From Pirellula staleyi DSM 6068 (GTDB taxonomy: Bacteria > Planctomycetota > Planctomycetia > Pirellulales > Pirellulaceae): a stretch of 64,000 nucleotides of DNA. Positions within the stretch are counted from its first letter, which is position 1. The number at the start of each line of letters is the position of its first letter. The position numbers were made by a program, and so were the translations under genes. The notes beneath the pieces are model-generated. The model had not been told where the DNA came from, did no database searches, and was given only the letters and a program-made list of their open reading frames with translations. The stretch lies in NCBI GenBank assembly GCA_945875845.1, contig CAMCMB010000016.1, positions 39,146-103,145 of the forward strand, in the 5' to 3' direction. Shown here one piece after another: positions 44,682-52,921 of the stretch.

Positions 44682-46154
44682 ATGTCACACGCTCAAATCG
44701 AATCGCGAAATTACACATTCCTCGGCACCACGCAAAGCCTCTGTCCCGAGTGTTTAGCGGTCGTGCCGGCGAAGATCATTGCTCGTGCCCAACGCGTCTA
44801 TTTCCGCAAGCGATGCCCAACCCATGGATTGCGGGAGGATTTTGTTTGCAGCGATCGACGTTGGTACGACCGCTATGATTTTGCATTACCGCCGAAACTC
44901 CCCAAAAAGACGTTTGTGGAAGCCTCCCGGGGCTGTCCATTGGATTGCGGTCTGTGTACAGAACACGAACAGCACACGTGTGTGGCGGTCCTCGAAATTA
45001 CAGACAATTGCAATTTGTCTTGCCCATTGTGCTACGCCAACAGCCGACCTGGTCTCAAGCACAAATCGGTGGAGGAGTCGTGTGCTGCCATTGATGCGTT
45101 GGTACGAGCCGAGGGGCGGGCGGACGTGTTGCAGGTTTCGGGTGGGGAGCCAACGACGCATCCGCAACTCGAACAGATTATTCGCTACGCGCTTGACCAG
45201 CCGATCGATTACATCATGCTCAACACCAATGGCATTCGACTTGCCAAGGACCATACCTTGGTTGAGTGGCTTGCGCAACACAAAGACCGAATCGAAATCT
45301 ATCTGCAAATGGATGGTGTTTCCGATGCTGTTCATCAAGCCCTGCGAGGCGAAGCGTTAGCGGACATCAAACTCAAGGCGCTTGAAAATGTGGGCAAAGC
45401 CGGATTGCATGTGACGTTGGTTGCGGCCTTGCAAGCGGGAGTCAACGAACATGAACTTGGCGACCTGCTGAACTTGGCCAAGGATCGGCCGTGGATAAGC
45501 GGCCTCAGCTTGCAACCTGCAACCTACAGTGGCCGCCACTTCCTGCCCGAGGAACTTGAGCAACGCATTACAACTCCAGACTGTATCGCATTGCTGTGCG
45601 AACAATCGAATGGCCTGTTTCGGGACGAAGATTTTTTTCCACTGCCGTGCGCTCATCCCAATTGTCATGTTCTCTCGTTGGCTTTTCGATATAACGGCGA
45701 ACTCGTTCCTTTGACACGCTTCGTAGATGCCAAGTTAAATCTCGACTTGCTCGCCAATGGATTATCCTTTACCCGCGACGAGGGCAAGCGTTTGGTTCAG
45801 CAATACTTAGCCCGCAACAACTGTTGTGGACTATCGGGATGCTGTGATTCGACGGACGGAACTGCGGCGGTTGTCCAAGGCTTGCCGATCTTGACGGATA
45901 CGAACACAAGCGACGTCGCAGTCGGTCAGCGATTCTTTGAGCAAGCGTTGCAGAAGCAAATCGGCGGTGAGCAACTCTTTCGTATCACCATCACTTCCTT
46001 TTTGGACGCTTATAATTTCGACGTTCGACGGGTGATGAAGTGTTGCACGCATCATATTTTGCCGTCTGGTCACATCATCCCCTTCTGTGCGTACAACGTA
46101 CTATATCGCAACGGGCACGTGCCGTTACCCCAGTTGAAAGACTCTCTTTCCTAG
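44682..46154 (+). CDS. Radical SAM protein of the Tes/MJ0619-like (tetraether synthase-like) type
   Basis: A 490-residue [4Fe-4S]/SAM enzyme. The ATG at 44682 is chosen; a TTG at 44640 would overlap the previous gene. The N-terminal Cys block SLCPECLAVVPAKIIAR with RCPTHG, then GCPLDCGLCTEHEQHTC, matches the pattern of archaeal tetraether synthase (Tes), with extra metal-binding Cys. The radical SAM motif is CNLSCPLCYA (CxxxCxxC) near residue 123; SGGEPTTHP and LNTNGIRLA follow. Near the C terminus NNCCGLSGCCDS and MKCCTHHILPSGHIIPFCAY bring further Cys clusters. Tes joins two lipid tails by C-C bonds. Here the substrate is inferred only, supported by the Lgt-like gene 9 bp downstream. Confidence 0.85.
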   Translation: MSHAQIESRNYTFLGTTQSLCPECLAVVPAKIIARAQRVYFRKRCPTHGLREDFVCSDRRWYDRYDFALPPKLPKKTFVEASRGCPLDCGLCTEHEQHTCVAVLEITDNCNLSCPLCYANSRPGLKHKSVEESCAAIDALVRAEGRADVLQVSGGEPTTHPQLEQIIRYALDQPIDYIMLNTNGIRLAKDHTLVEWLAQHKDRIEIYLQMDGVSDAVHQALRGEALADIKLKALENVGKAGLHVTLVAALQAGVNEHELGDLLNLAKDRPWISGLSLQPATYSGRHFLPEELEQRITTPDCIALLCEQSNGLFRDEDFFPLPCAHPNCHVLSLAFRYNGELVPLTRFVDAKLNLDLLANGLSFTRDEGKRLVQQYLARNNCCGLSGCCDSTDGTAAVVQGLPILTDTNTSDVAVGQRFFEQALQKQIGGEQLFRITITSFLDAYNFDVRRVMKCCTHHILPSGHIIPFCAYNVLYRNGHVPLPQLKDSLS

Positions 46155-46163
46155 GGAATCGCC

Positions 46164-46883
46164 ATGTCGTTTTGGGTCCGGTTGGCGTACGCAGTCGTTT
46201 TACTAGTCTCGGTGATGATTGCGTGGGGATTGATTCGCACTCGACAAAAGCGACTGGAACTAACCCGCTCGCAACGCACGACTGTCGGAGTCGCAGCATT
46301 CATTGGAGCGATGATCGGTTCCAAGATCCCGTTTCTCGGTGAGCAAGGTTGGAACGCAGTTTTGGATGGGACGGCTTGGTTTGCGGATGGAAAGACAATC
46401 TTGGGAGGCATCGTAGGAGGGTATGCCGGGGTTGAATTTGCAAAATGGATTTTTGGCATACGAACGCGTACCGGTGATAGTTTTGCGTTGCCAGTTGCGG
46501 TCGCCGTCGGTGGCGGGCGAATAGGCTGCTTTATCGCAGGCTGTTGCTTTGGACAAGTCACCGAGATGCCTTGGGGGGTTGCGTTCCCGACGGCCCACGA
46601 TGCACAGGGGATTTTGCGGCATCCCACACAGCTCTACGAAGTTGCGTTCCATCTGGTTGCGGCAATTGTGTTGGTCGTCATGGACCGAAAAAGGTGGCTT
46701 GTTGGCAATCAACTGAAAGCTTACCTGATTGCTTATTTAGTGTATCGGTTCTTGTCCGAATGGCTTCGCCCTGAATCGCGTTTGCTGCTAAACTTAACGA
46801 TCTACCAATTGGTTTCCATTGTGCTCATCGCGGTCTTGATCGGTCTTTGGGCTCGCGATAGTCGCATGGAAACTGTGGAATAG
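46164..46883 (+). CDS. Lgt-like membrane protein lacking the canonical Lgt signature
   Basis: A 239-residue integral membrane protein with about seven hydrophobic segments. It aligns by motif to prolipoprotein diacylglyceryl transferase: GGIVGGYAGVEFAKW (central Gly-rich helix), GGRIGCFIAGCCFGQVTEMP, PWGVAFPTAH and HPTQLYEVAFHLVA. In true Lgt the first of these reads G-R-x-G-N-F-x-N-x-E; here the Asn and Glu positions are replaced by Cys/Ala residues. Lgt moves a diacylglyceryl group from phosphatidylglycerol; this paralogue may act on a different acceptor or just bind lipid. It follows the Tes-like gene by 9 bp. Its last codons derive from a repeat element. Confidence 0.85.
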   Translation: MSFWVRLAYAVVLLVSVMIAWGLIRTRQKRLELTRSQRTTVGVAAFIGAMIGSKIPFLGEQGWNAVLDGTAWFADGKTILGGIVGGYAGVEFAKWIFGIRTRTGDSFALPVAVAVGGGRIGCFIAGCCFGQVTEMPWGVAFPTAHDAQGILRHPTQLYEVAFHLVAAIVLVVMDRKRWLVGNQLKAYLIAYLVYRFLSEWLRPESRLLLNLTIYQLVSIVLIAVLIGLWARDSRMETVE

Positions 46884-46998
46884 GCTTCCAGCCTGTCTTT
46901 CGGCATGACAGGTTGTAGGCGATCGAAACCAATTCCATGAATGGATCGAACGATACCAACTATACGGAAGCGCAGAATGGAACTTTCACCGCCTTAAC

Positions 46999-47062
46999 TC
47001 ACCGGAAGGCTCGCGCCGTTCTGCTACCAATGGATAGCGGCAGGACGCAAGCCCTCCGGTGA
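46999..47062. repeat. CACCGG...CCGGTG palindrome
   Basis: The arms TCACCGGAAGGCTCGCGCCG and AGGACGCAAGCCCTCCGGTG flank TTCTGCTACCAATGGATAGC. Same family as 22914-22974 and 49789-49869. Confidence 0.75.
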
Positions 47063-47130
47063 TGACCCAAGCATTTTTTCATGGCCTGGGAGCGAAACGC
47101 GACTATCATAAGAAATGCGATGAGGACCCG

Positions 47131-47787
47131 ATGAGCAACCACCGATCTGGAACACCGCTGGATGATCCTTTGCTCAATAAGTCTTGGCACATCGCTAGCC
47201 GGTGGCAAGAGTTTGAAGGTGAAATGCGAGCGACGTTGTTGCGATCGATTTTGGTGGTCTTGTTTTACTCGGTTCAATTGGTCCATTTTTTGTCGCTTGA
47301 TCAGATAGCCGATTCCGATCGTGTGTTTCATCGGCAGGTGACCTTGGCTGCAGTCGCTTGGTTGTTTCTGTCGTTAGCCATTTTCATAGCGTTGAAAGGT
47401 GGCTTCATGCCTCCTCTCCTAAAATACGTGACTACCGCGATCGATTTGGCTTTGGTCACGTTGCTCGCATGGCTGGGACATGGTTCCACTAGCCCATTGG
47501 TGGTAGCGTTGTTTTTGGTCTTGGTCCTTTCCGCCATTCGATTTCGCATCGGCCTCATTTGGTTTGCTTCGCTAGGTGCGATGATCTGTTATGTGATCTT
47601 GGTCGCGTCAACCGACAAAACTTGGTTTGATTCGGATCACACGACGCCGATTCTGACGCAAGCGATCACGCTTTGTTCGCTAGGGGCGACGGGTGTGGTA
47701 CTGGTGCAGATTGTACGTGCGTCGCGGACGATGGCGTCTGCATTCCTGTCGCGTGCCGAAGGCGATTTAAGCGAGGTGGTCAGATGA
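47131..47787 (+). CDS. Six-TM sensor-like membrane protein
   Basis: A 218-residue membrane protein. The ATG at 47131 has GAGG five bases before it; the longer frame to 47059 overlaps a repeat. Six hydrophobic segments follow a cytoplasmic leader (LLRSILVVLFYSVQLVHFL, LAAVAWLFLSLAIFIAL, TTAIDLALVTLLAWLGHG and others). It ends with a short helix ASRTMASAFLSRAEGDLSEV. This resembles the N-terminal membrane module of histidine kinases or cyclases, but no output domain follows. Its stop overlaps the start of the next gene (ATGA), so the two are coupled. Confidence 0.75.
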   Translation: MSNHRSGTPLDDPLLNKSWHIASRWQEFEGEMRATLLRSILVVLFYSVQLVHFLSLDQIADSDRVFHRQVTLAAVAWLFLSLAIFIALKGGFMPPLLKYVTTAIDLALVTLLAWLGHGSTSPLVVALFLVLVLSAIRFRIGLIWFASLGAMICYVILVASTDKTWFDSDHTTPILTQAITLCSLGATGVVLVQIVRASRTMASAFLSRAEGDLSEVVR

Positions 47788-48254
47788 ATGCTCCGCCTAT
47801 CATTCTCAACGAGGTCTGCAGCCACTGCGGGGCTGTATCGCAAACCAAAGAGGGGAAGTGCTGGCTTTGTTACGAAAGCAAGTCCGTACCGAACCCTTAT
47901 GCGACCACAGGCATGCCGCTTGAGAAAGAATCCGCCGTGCCATCAACGGCATGGGACACAGTGTCAGCCTTGGTACTGGGGATTTGCGTTGTTCTAACGA
48001 TATTGATTGCCATTGGAATTGGCGTGCAAGACCCAGGATTGCTAATCCCCCTCGCGATATTGGTAGGACCAGCCTATCTTGTTACATTCATTCGTGGTTC
48101 CACGCAGTTCGAAAAAACCGGCAAAGTTCACGCGAAAAGTTTGTTCTTAACATTCATTGTCTCACTAATGGCAACTGTGCTCATTGCGATCGTACTGGCA
48201 GTTGCCGCAGCCATTTTACTTTTTTTGATATGCATTCAATCCTTTGGAGGGTAA
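47784..48254 (+). CDS. Zinc-ribbon membrane protein
   Basis: A 156-residue protein. The ATG at 47784 overlaps the upstream stop and has GAGGTGGT before it. Residues 11-30 hold CSHCGAVSQTKEGKCWLC, a CxxC-x11-CxxC zinc ribbon. After a linker come three or four hydrophobic segments (VSALVLGICVVLTILIAIGI, LIPLAILVGPAYLVTFI, LFLTFIVSLMATVLIAIVL). A small family common in planctomycete genomes, of unknown function. It probably partners the six-TM protein upstream. Confidence 0.8.
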   Translation: MNAPPIILNEVCSHCGAVSQTKEGKCWLCYESKSVPNPYATTGMPLEKESAVPSTAWDTVSALVLGICVVLTILIAIGIGVQDPGLLIPLAILVGPAYLVTFIRGSTQFEKTGKVHAKSLFLTFIVSLMATVLIAIVLAVAAAILLFLICIQSFGG

Positions 48255-48260
48255 ATCGTT

Positions 48261-49634
48261 ATGAAACAGATATTTCGAAGCATCGCCGTGACTTTGGCAA
48301 TCGCTTGTTCCGTTCAAGCGCAATCGACGAACGAATCTACGCAGTGGAAACCGCTGTTCAACGGCAAGGACCTCAGTGGCTGGGAAGCGGTCAACGTTGC
48401 GCCGGATACCTTTACGGTACGCGACGGAATGATCATTTCGACAGGGAAGCCCACGGGTGTACTACGAACAGAACGAATGTACGAGAATTGCATTGTGGAA
48501 CTCGAGTGGCGGCATATGAAAGCAGGTGGCAACGCAGGCCTGTTTCTTTGGGGAGATGGAATTCCTGCGGTAGGAATCCCCTTTACGAGAGGTATCGAAG
48601 TCCAGATTTTGGATAACGCCTACAACGCGAGCGGCAAGAACGAGCGATTCACAACTCATGGCGACATTTTTCCCATCCATGGTGCCAAAATGACGCCGTT
48701 GGGCAAGATCGCCAAGAATGGCGTTCGAAGTTTCCCAACTCAAGAACTTTCGAAGAGCTCACCCGAATGGAATCACTATCGTGTTGTGGCAAAAGATGGA
48801 GAAATTCGACTCAGCGTAAACGGACAAGAAGTAACGGCTGGCAAGGACTGTTGGCCGCGCAAAGGTTACGTCTTTTTGGAATCCGAGGGTTCGGAATGCC
48901 ATTTCAAGAACATTCGCATCCAAGAGTTACCGACCTCGGGTGCGAAGGCTGACGAAATCGCAGTTTCAGGCGAAGGATACGTTCCGTTGTTTACCGGCAT
49001 TAATTTAGATGGATGGAAGGTCCCTGATGGGGACAACGGTCACTGGAAGGTACTCGGCGAAGTCTTGGACTATGACGCCATGAGCGAAGCGCCGGGCGAG
49101 AAATCGCTTGTGTCCCAACGAGAGTTCACGGACTTTAGCTTGATTGCCGACTGGCGCATCAAGGAAACCCCGTACATCAATCCCAATGTCGCGAAGATCC
49201 TGCCCGACGGTTCCGAAGCAGTGGATGCAGATGGAAAACCAATCACCCTATCCGTGCCTGATTCGGACTCAGGCATCTTTCTTCGCGGCAGCGGCAAACA
49301 TCAAGTGAATATTTGGTGCTGGCCGATCGGCTCGGGCGAAATGTACGGTGTGCGACGTGACCCAAAGATGCCCGCAAAAGTGCGTGCTTCCGTAACTCCA
49401 CGGCTGAAGGCAGACAAAGAAGTGGGTAAGTGGAATCGATTCGAAATCACCGTTCGCGGAAACGTGGTGACCGTCGTATTAAATGGCGAAACGGTCATCC
49501 AGGAAGCAACCATACCCGATTTACCGCCCAAGGGCCCGATCGTTTTACAACATCACGGCAGCAAAAAGGATGGCAATTGGAACAGTCCACCCGCACTTGT
49601 GCAGTTCCGTAATATCATGATCAAAGAACTTTAG
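48261..49634 (+). CDS. Secreted protein with two DUF1080 (3-keto-disaccharide hydrolase-like) domains
   Basis: A 457-residue exported protein with a signal peptide (about residues 1-20, CSVQAQ). Two lectin-fold DUF1080 repeats follow: the first from KPLFNGKDLSGWEAVN (about 30-225), the second from VPLFTGINLDGWKVPDGDNG (about 243-457). Each ends with the family pattern (GYVFLESEGSECHFKNIRIQ; GPIVLQHHG...VQFRNIMI). DUF1080 proteins were linked to cleavage of 3-keto-glycosides and are abundant in Planctomycetes. It lies 6 bp after the zinc-ribbon gene but probably belongs to a separate function. Confidence 0.9.
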   Translation: MKQIFRSIAVTLAIACSVQAQSTNESTQWKPLFNGKDLSGWEAVNVAPDTFTVRDGMIISTGKPTGVLRTERMYENCIVELEWRHMKAGGNAGLFLWGDGIPAVGIPFTRGIEVQILDNAYNASGKNERFTTHGDIFPIHGAKMTPLGKIAKNGVRSFPTQELSKSSPEWNHYRVVAKDGEIRLSVNGQEVTAGKDCWPRKGYVFLESEGSECHFKNIRIQELPTSGAKADEIAVSGEGYVPLFTGINLDGWKVPDGDNGHWKVLGEVLDYDAMSEAPGEKSLVSQREFTDFSLIADWRIKETPYINPNVAKILPDGSEAVDADGKPITLSVPDSDSGIFLRGSGKHQVNIWCWPIGSGEMYGVRRDPKMPAKVRASVTPRLKADKEVGKWNRFEITVRGNVVTVVLNGETVIQEATIPDLPPKGPIVLQHHGSKKDGNWNSPPALVQFRNIMIKEL

Positions 49635-49788
49635 CATTGCATCGTCGCAGTCGCTCGCGAGCCCGCCTTCGACAATGCCAAGTCACAATCGGCCAACGGG
49701 TTGTTGAAGTGGTGGGTTTTCAACCTATCCTATCAGCCGCAGGGCGTTAGCCCAATTGCACTCACTTTCGGTTCGAACCAATGTTTTC

Positions 49789-49869
49789 GTAGCGGAGCGG
49801 CGCGAGCCGCCCGGTGAATATCCAAGAGATTTGCCTACGGTCACCGGACAGCTTGCGCTGTTCCGCTAC
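49789..49869. repeat. GTAGCGGAGCGGCGCGAGCC inverted repeat
   Basis: The left arm GTAGCGGAGCGGCGCGAGCC runs into CCCGGTGA; the right arm TCACCGGACAGCTTGCGCTG runs into TTCCGCTAC. Imperfect arms of about 28 bp, with a 25-bp loop. The right arm matches the solo half at 23140-23168. Confidence 0.75.
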
Positions 49870-49922
49870 AAAGTGAGTACCATTTGGCGTTAGCCCACGG
49901 TTTCCGGCGAACCGGACGCTAG

Positions 49923-50040
49923 CGGCTTGTTGCTTTAGTGAAGTCGTGATTGGGTAAGGGAGGTAAGACGGACTTCCAAGTCCGTCCATAGGGAATTCGA
50001 CGGACTAGGAAGTCCGTCGTACCATTAAATCAACAAGCCG
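49923..50040 (+). mobile_element. MITE-like element, 118 bp
   Basis: Termini CGGCTTGTTGCTTTA and AAATCAACAAGCCG. Flanks CTAG and CTAA, a 3/4 match to a 4-bp target duplication. The surrounding CCGGACGCTA...ACGCGTTCCGG is palindromic, like the other insertion targets. Confidence 0.82.
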
Positions 50041-50089
50041 CTAACGCGTTCCGGCTGATTGGACGCCCAAACCCTCTTTCGGATACTTA

Positions 50090-51256
50090 ATGAAAATCAA
50101 AGCGACTAAGCTATTTAACGAGTTCCTGCATAGCGAACAAGCCTCTGGAATCATTTTGCTGGTGTTCACCATCGCCGCGCTCGCGATCGCGAATTCCCCC
50201 CTCGGTGAACCAACCATCCATTGGTTTCACACGAAATTTTTTGGCCTGTCGATTGAGCATTGGGTCAACGATGCGTTGATGTCCGTTTTCTTTTTGTTAG
50301 TGGGCCTTGAACTTGAGCGAGAAATCTATGCCGGAGAGCTGAGCGATATTCGAAATGCAATCCTGCCCATTTGTGCGGCGATCGGTGGATTGCTTGTGCC
50401 TGCGGCCATCCACTTTTCGATTTGCAACGGCACAATCTATCAACGGGGCGCTGGCATTCCCATGGCAACCGACATTGCGTTTTCCCTCGGAGTGCTTTCC
50501 TTGGTAAGCAGTCGCGTCCCGTTTTCGCTTAAGGTGTTTTTGACGGCACTGGCGATTGTGGACGATCTAGGTGCCATTCTCGTGATCGCGGTTTTTTATA
50601 CCAAGTCGCTGTCGATGGGCTATTTGGCGGGAGCGATGGCCGTTTTTGCGGGATTGTGTTTGCTTAACCGCCTCAAGGTCAATGCAATTTGGGTATACCT
50701 GTTGGGTGGGATAGCAATGTGGTATTGCATGCTACACTCGGGTGTTCATGCAACCATCTCCGGTGTGCTGCTGGCATTTGCATTGCCGTTTCGAGACGGT
50801 GGGGAATCATCCCCTTCGTATCGGCTACAGCATTGGCTACACAGTCCAGTTGCGTTCGTTATCTTGCCCGTCTTTGCGATTGTGAATACCTGTATCCGTA
50901 TTGAATCCGATTGGCTGGCAGGTTTGAGCCAACCGAATAGTATTGGGATCTTTCTCGGGTTGGTGGTTGGTAAACCTGTGGGAATTCTGCTTTCTTGCTG
51001 GCTGGCAATTAAATTAAAATTGTGCACGTTGCCCGACGAAGTCAACGTTTCGCATCTAGTCGGTGCTGGGCTACTCGCTGGCATTGGATTCACGATGTCG
51101 ATTTTCGTGTCGCTCTTGGCGTTCGAGGATGCAGCCCTCATCAACAACTCCCAAGTCGTAGTTTTGATTGCATCCGCCTTCGCAGCGATTATTGGGTTAG
51201 GCTGGTTTTTCTTATTCGTACCCAAGAAGTCAAGTATGGAACTAAACGTAGAATAA
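50090..51256 (+). CDS. nhaA: Na+/H+ antiporter NhaA
   Basis: A 388-residue inner-membrane antiporter with about 12 hydrophobic segments, the standard NhaA length. The ion-binding pair corresponds to Asp-Asp in ALAIVDDLGAILVIAVFY near residue 158. MATDIAFSLGVLSLV near 124 holds the TM4 motif, and VGAGLLAGIGFTMSIFVSLL is the conserved TM10 region with Gly-rich packing. It exports Na+ in exchange for protons and helps with salt and alkaline stress, as expected for a marine or brackish organism. It is monocistronic and followed at once by a hairpin repeat. Confidence 0.96.
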   Translation: MKIKATKLFNEFLHSEQASGIILLVFTIAALAIANSPLGEPTIHWFHTKFFGLSIEHWVNDALMSVFFLLVGLELEREIYAGELSDIRNAILPICAAIGGLLVPAAIHFSICNGTIYQRGAGIPMATDIAFSLGVLSLVSSRVPFSLKVFLTALAIVDDLGAILVIAVFYTKSLSMGYLAGAMAVFAGLCLLNRLKVNAIWVYLLGGIAMWYCMLHSGVHATISGVLLAFALPFRDGGESSPSYRLQHWLHSPVAFVILPVFAIVNTCIRIESDWLAGLSQPNSIGIFLGLVVGKPVGILLSCWLAIKLKLCTLPDEVNVSHLVGAGLLAGIGFTMSIFVSLLAFEDAALINNSQVVVLIASAFAAIIGLGWFFLFVPKKSSMELNVE

Positions 51257-51308
51257 GTGGCATGGGCGTCTCGCCCATGGATTCACGAGGGCGAGGCTCG
51301 TGCCACGC
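51257..51308. repeat. GTGGCATGGGCG hairpin repeat after nhaA
   Basis: 52 bp, starting on the base after the nhaA stop codon: GTGGCATGGGCGTCTCGCCC ... GGCTCGTGCCACGC. The adjacent hairpin may serve as an mRNA 3' end. Confidence 0.85.
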
Positions 51309-51520
51309 CAGTAAAACGGCAGCCCCCAGGTTCGGCCATTTTGACAACGCTGCCTTTTTCAAAAAAATTCAGCAATCGTTATTTTATTCATTGCTTTTGA
51401 CGCTTGGAAACCGCCACAATGCATCCTGGTAATTCGGATGACTTCGGTTTTTACGGAGTCCTTTGACCATTCTCCACACCATCCTTTTGGATTCCGCCAT
51501 GAACTACGAGTCGTGAATTT

Positions 51521-52921
51521 ATGTTGACATTTCAGGACAGATTGGTGACTGATGATTTTCGCCGCCGATCCTTTCTTCGGGTAGGAAGTTTAGGGTTATT
51601 GGGAGGGTTGGCATTACCTCAATTGGCAAGTCTGGAGGCGTTAGCGGGCTCGAAGAAATCTCCTCTTCGCGACAAATCCGTTGTGTTTCTGTTTATGCAC
51701 GGCGGCCCTTCCCAGTTCGAAACGTTTGATCCCAAGATGGATGCTCCCTCAAGTGTTCGAAGTCTTACGGGAGAGATTAACACAACGATTCCTGGTGTTA
51801 CGTTCGGAAGTACGTTTCATCAGTTGGCGCAACGCGCTCATCTCTTCAGCATCGTTCGATCGTTTGTTACGGGCGACGGCAACCACGATATCAAGCCCAT
51901 CGTGGATAAGTCCACTCTTGGCGCTAACCTAGGTTCTCTCTACTCGCGTGTCGCAGGACCACTTCGTACCGACAGGGCAATGCCTACGAATATGGCTCTG
52001 TTTCCTAGAGCGGTTGAGCCGACTGCCGGTCCAGCGATTACGAGTTTCGGAAATTTTGAGTCGGCAGGCGAGTTGGGAAGCGCTTATGCTCCTTTCGTTC
52101 CGGGTGCGGGTGGCGGTCTTGAAGAAGACATGATGCTCAATCTTCCAAAATCCCGTCTTCTCGATCGTCGAAGCTTGCTGGAGGCGCTGGACAATTGCAA
52201 ACGGTTGCTCGAGAGTGAGTCGGTGCAAGGATTCAGCCAACAGCAAGGAATTGCGTTCGATGTACTGCTCAATGGAGTTTCGGATGCATTCGATCTACAG
52301 AAGGAAGACCCCAAACTGATCGCTCGCTATGACACAGCCTCACGCTTTCCAGCGGATCAAATCGACAAAAAATGGAACAATCATCGACACTATGCGGACC
52401 ATGGGGCGACGATAGGTAAATTGATGCTGCTTGCAAGACGGTTGTGTGAGCGCGGGTGCGGCTTTGTAACGGTGACCACTAGTTTCGTATGGGACATGCA
52501 TGCGGACGTCAATAACGCAACGATGAAAGAAGGAATGGGTTATGTTGGAGCCCCATTTGATCATGCTATCTCCGCTTTTATCGACGACGTCGAAGCGAGG
52601 GGATTGAGCGACAAAATTCTTTTGGTTTGTTGCGGAGAAATGGGGCGAACGCCAACCATCAATAAAAACGGTGGTCGCGACCATTGGGGAAATCTTGCAC
52701 CTCTCTTGGTCTATGGAGGCGGCCTATCCAGGGGGCAAGTGATCGGAAAATCGTCTCGCGACGGAGGTACACCCGCTTCGGATCCGATTTCTCGCCAGGA
52801 TCTTGTGGCCACCATTATGCATGCCTTGCTCGACCTTGGCGAAGTCCGACTCATGGACGGTTTGCCACAAAATCTTTTAGATTCGATTTCAAAGGGAACT
52901 CCAATCCGTGGGCTTTCTTGA
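51521..52921 (+). CDS. DUF1501 protein with Tat-type leader
   Basis: A 466-residue protein of the DUF1501 family, related to sulfatase/alkaline-phosphatase folds. The N terminus DDFRRRSFLRVGSLGLLGGL is a Tat-type export signal. Family marks: SVVFLFMHGGPSQFETFDPK near residue 55, ERGCGFVTVTTSFVWDMHAD near 310, and a VCCGEMGRTPTINKNGGRDHWG segment near 368 with likely metal ligands (Glu, Asp, His). Function unknown, but such proteins often pair with DUF1549/DUF1553 proteins in planctomycetes; none is next to it here. Its end overlaps the next gene by 14 bp. Confidence 0.92.
   Translation: MLTFQDRLVTDDFRRRSFLRVGSLGLLGGLALPQLASLEALAGSKKSPLRDKSVVFLFMHGGPSQFETFDPKMDAPSSVRSLTGEINTTIPGVTFGSTFHQLAQRAHLFSIVRSFVTGDGNHDIKPIVDKSTLGANLGSLYSRVAGPLRTDRAMPTNMALFPRAVEPTAGPAITSFGNFESAGELGSAYAPFVPGAGGGLEEDMMLNLPKSRLLDRRSLLEALDNCKRLLESESVQGFSQQQGIAFDVLLNGVSDAFDLQKEDPKLIARYDTASRFPADQIDKKWNNHRHYADHGATIGKLMLLARRLCERGCGFVTVTTSFVWDMHADVNNATMKEGMGYVGAPFDHAISAFIDDVEARGLSDKILLVCCGEMGRTPTINKNGGRDHWGNLAPLLVYGGGLSRGQVIGKSSRDGGTPASDPISRQDLVATIMHALLDLGEVRLMDGLPQNLLDSISKGTPIRGLS

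Larger units (their letters stand above)
49635..50089. other. Intergenic region with repeats
   Basis: 455 bp, no gene. It contains the GTAGCGG palindrome pair (49789-49869) and a MITE-like copy (49923-50040). Confidence 0.6.

Noticed and set aside
46164..46883. Calling this gene lgt
   Set aside because: The canonical signature residues are replaced, and the context is a radical SAM gene; named only as Lgt-like.
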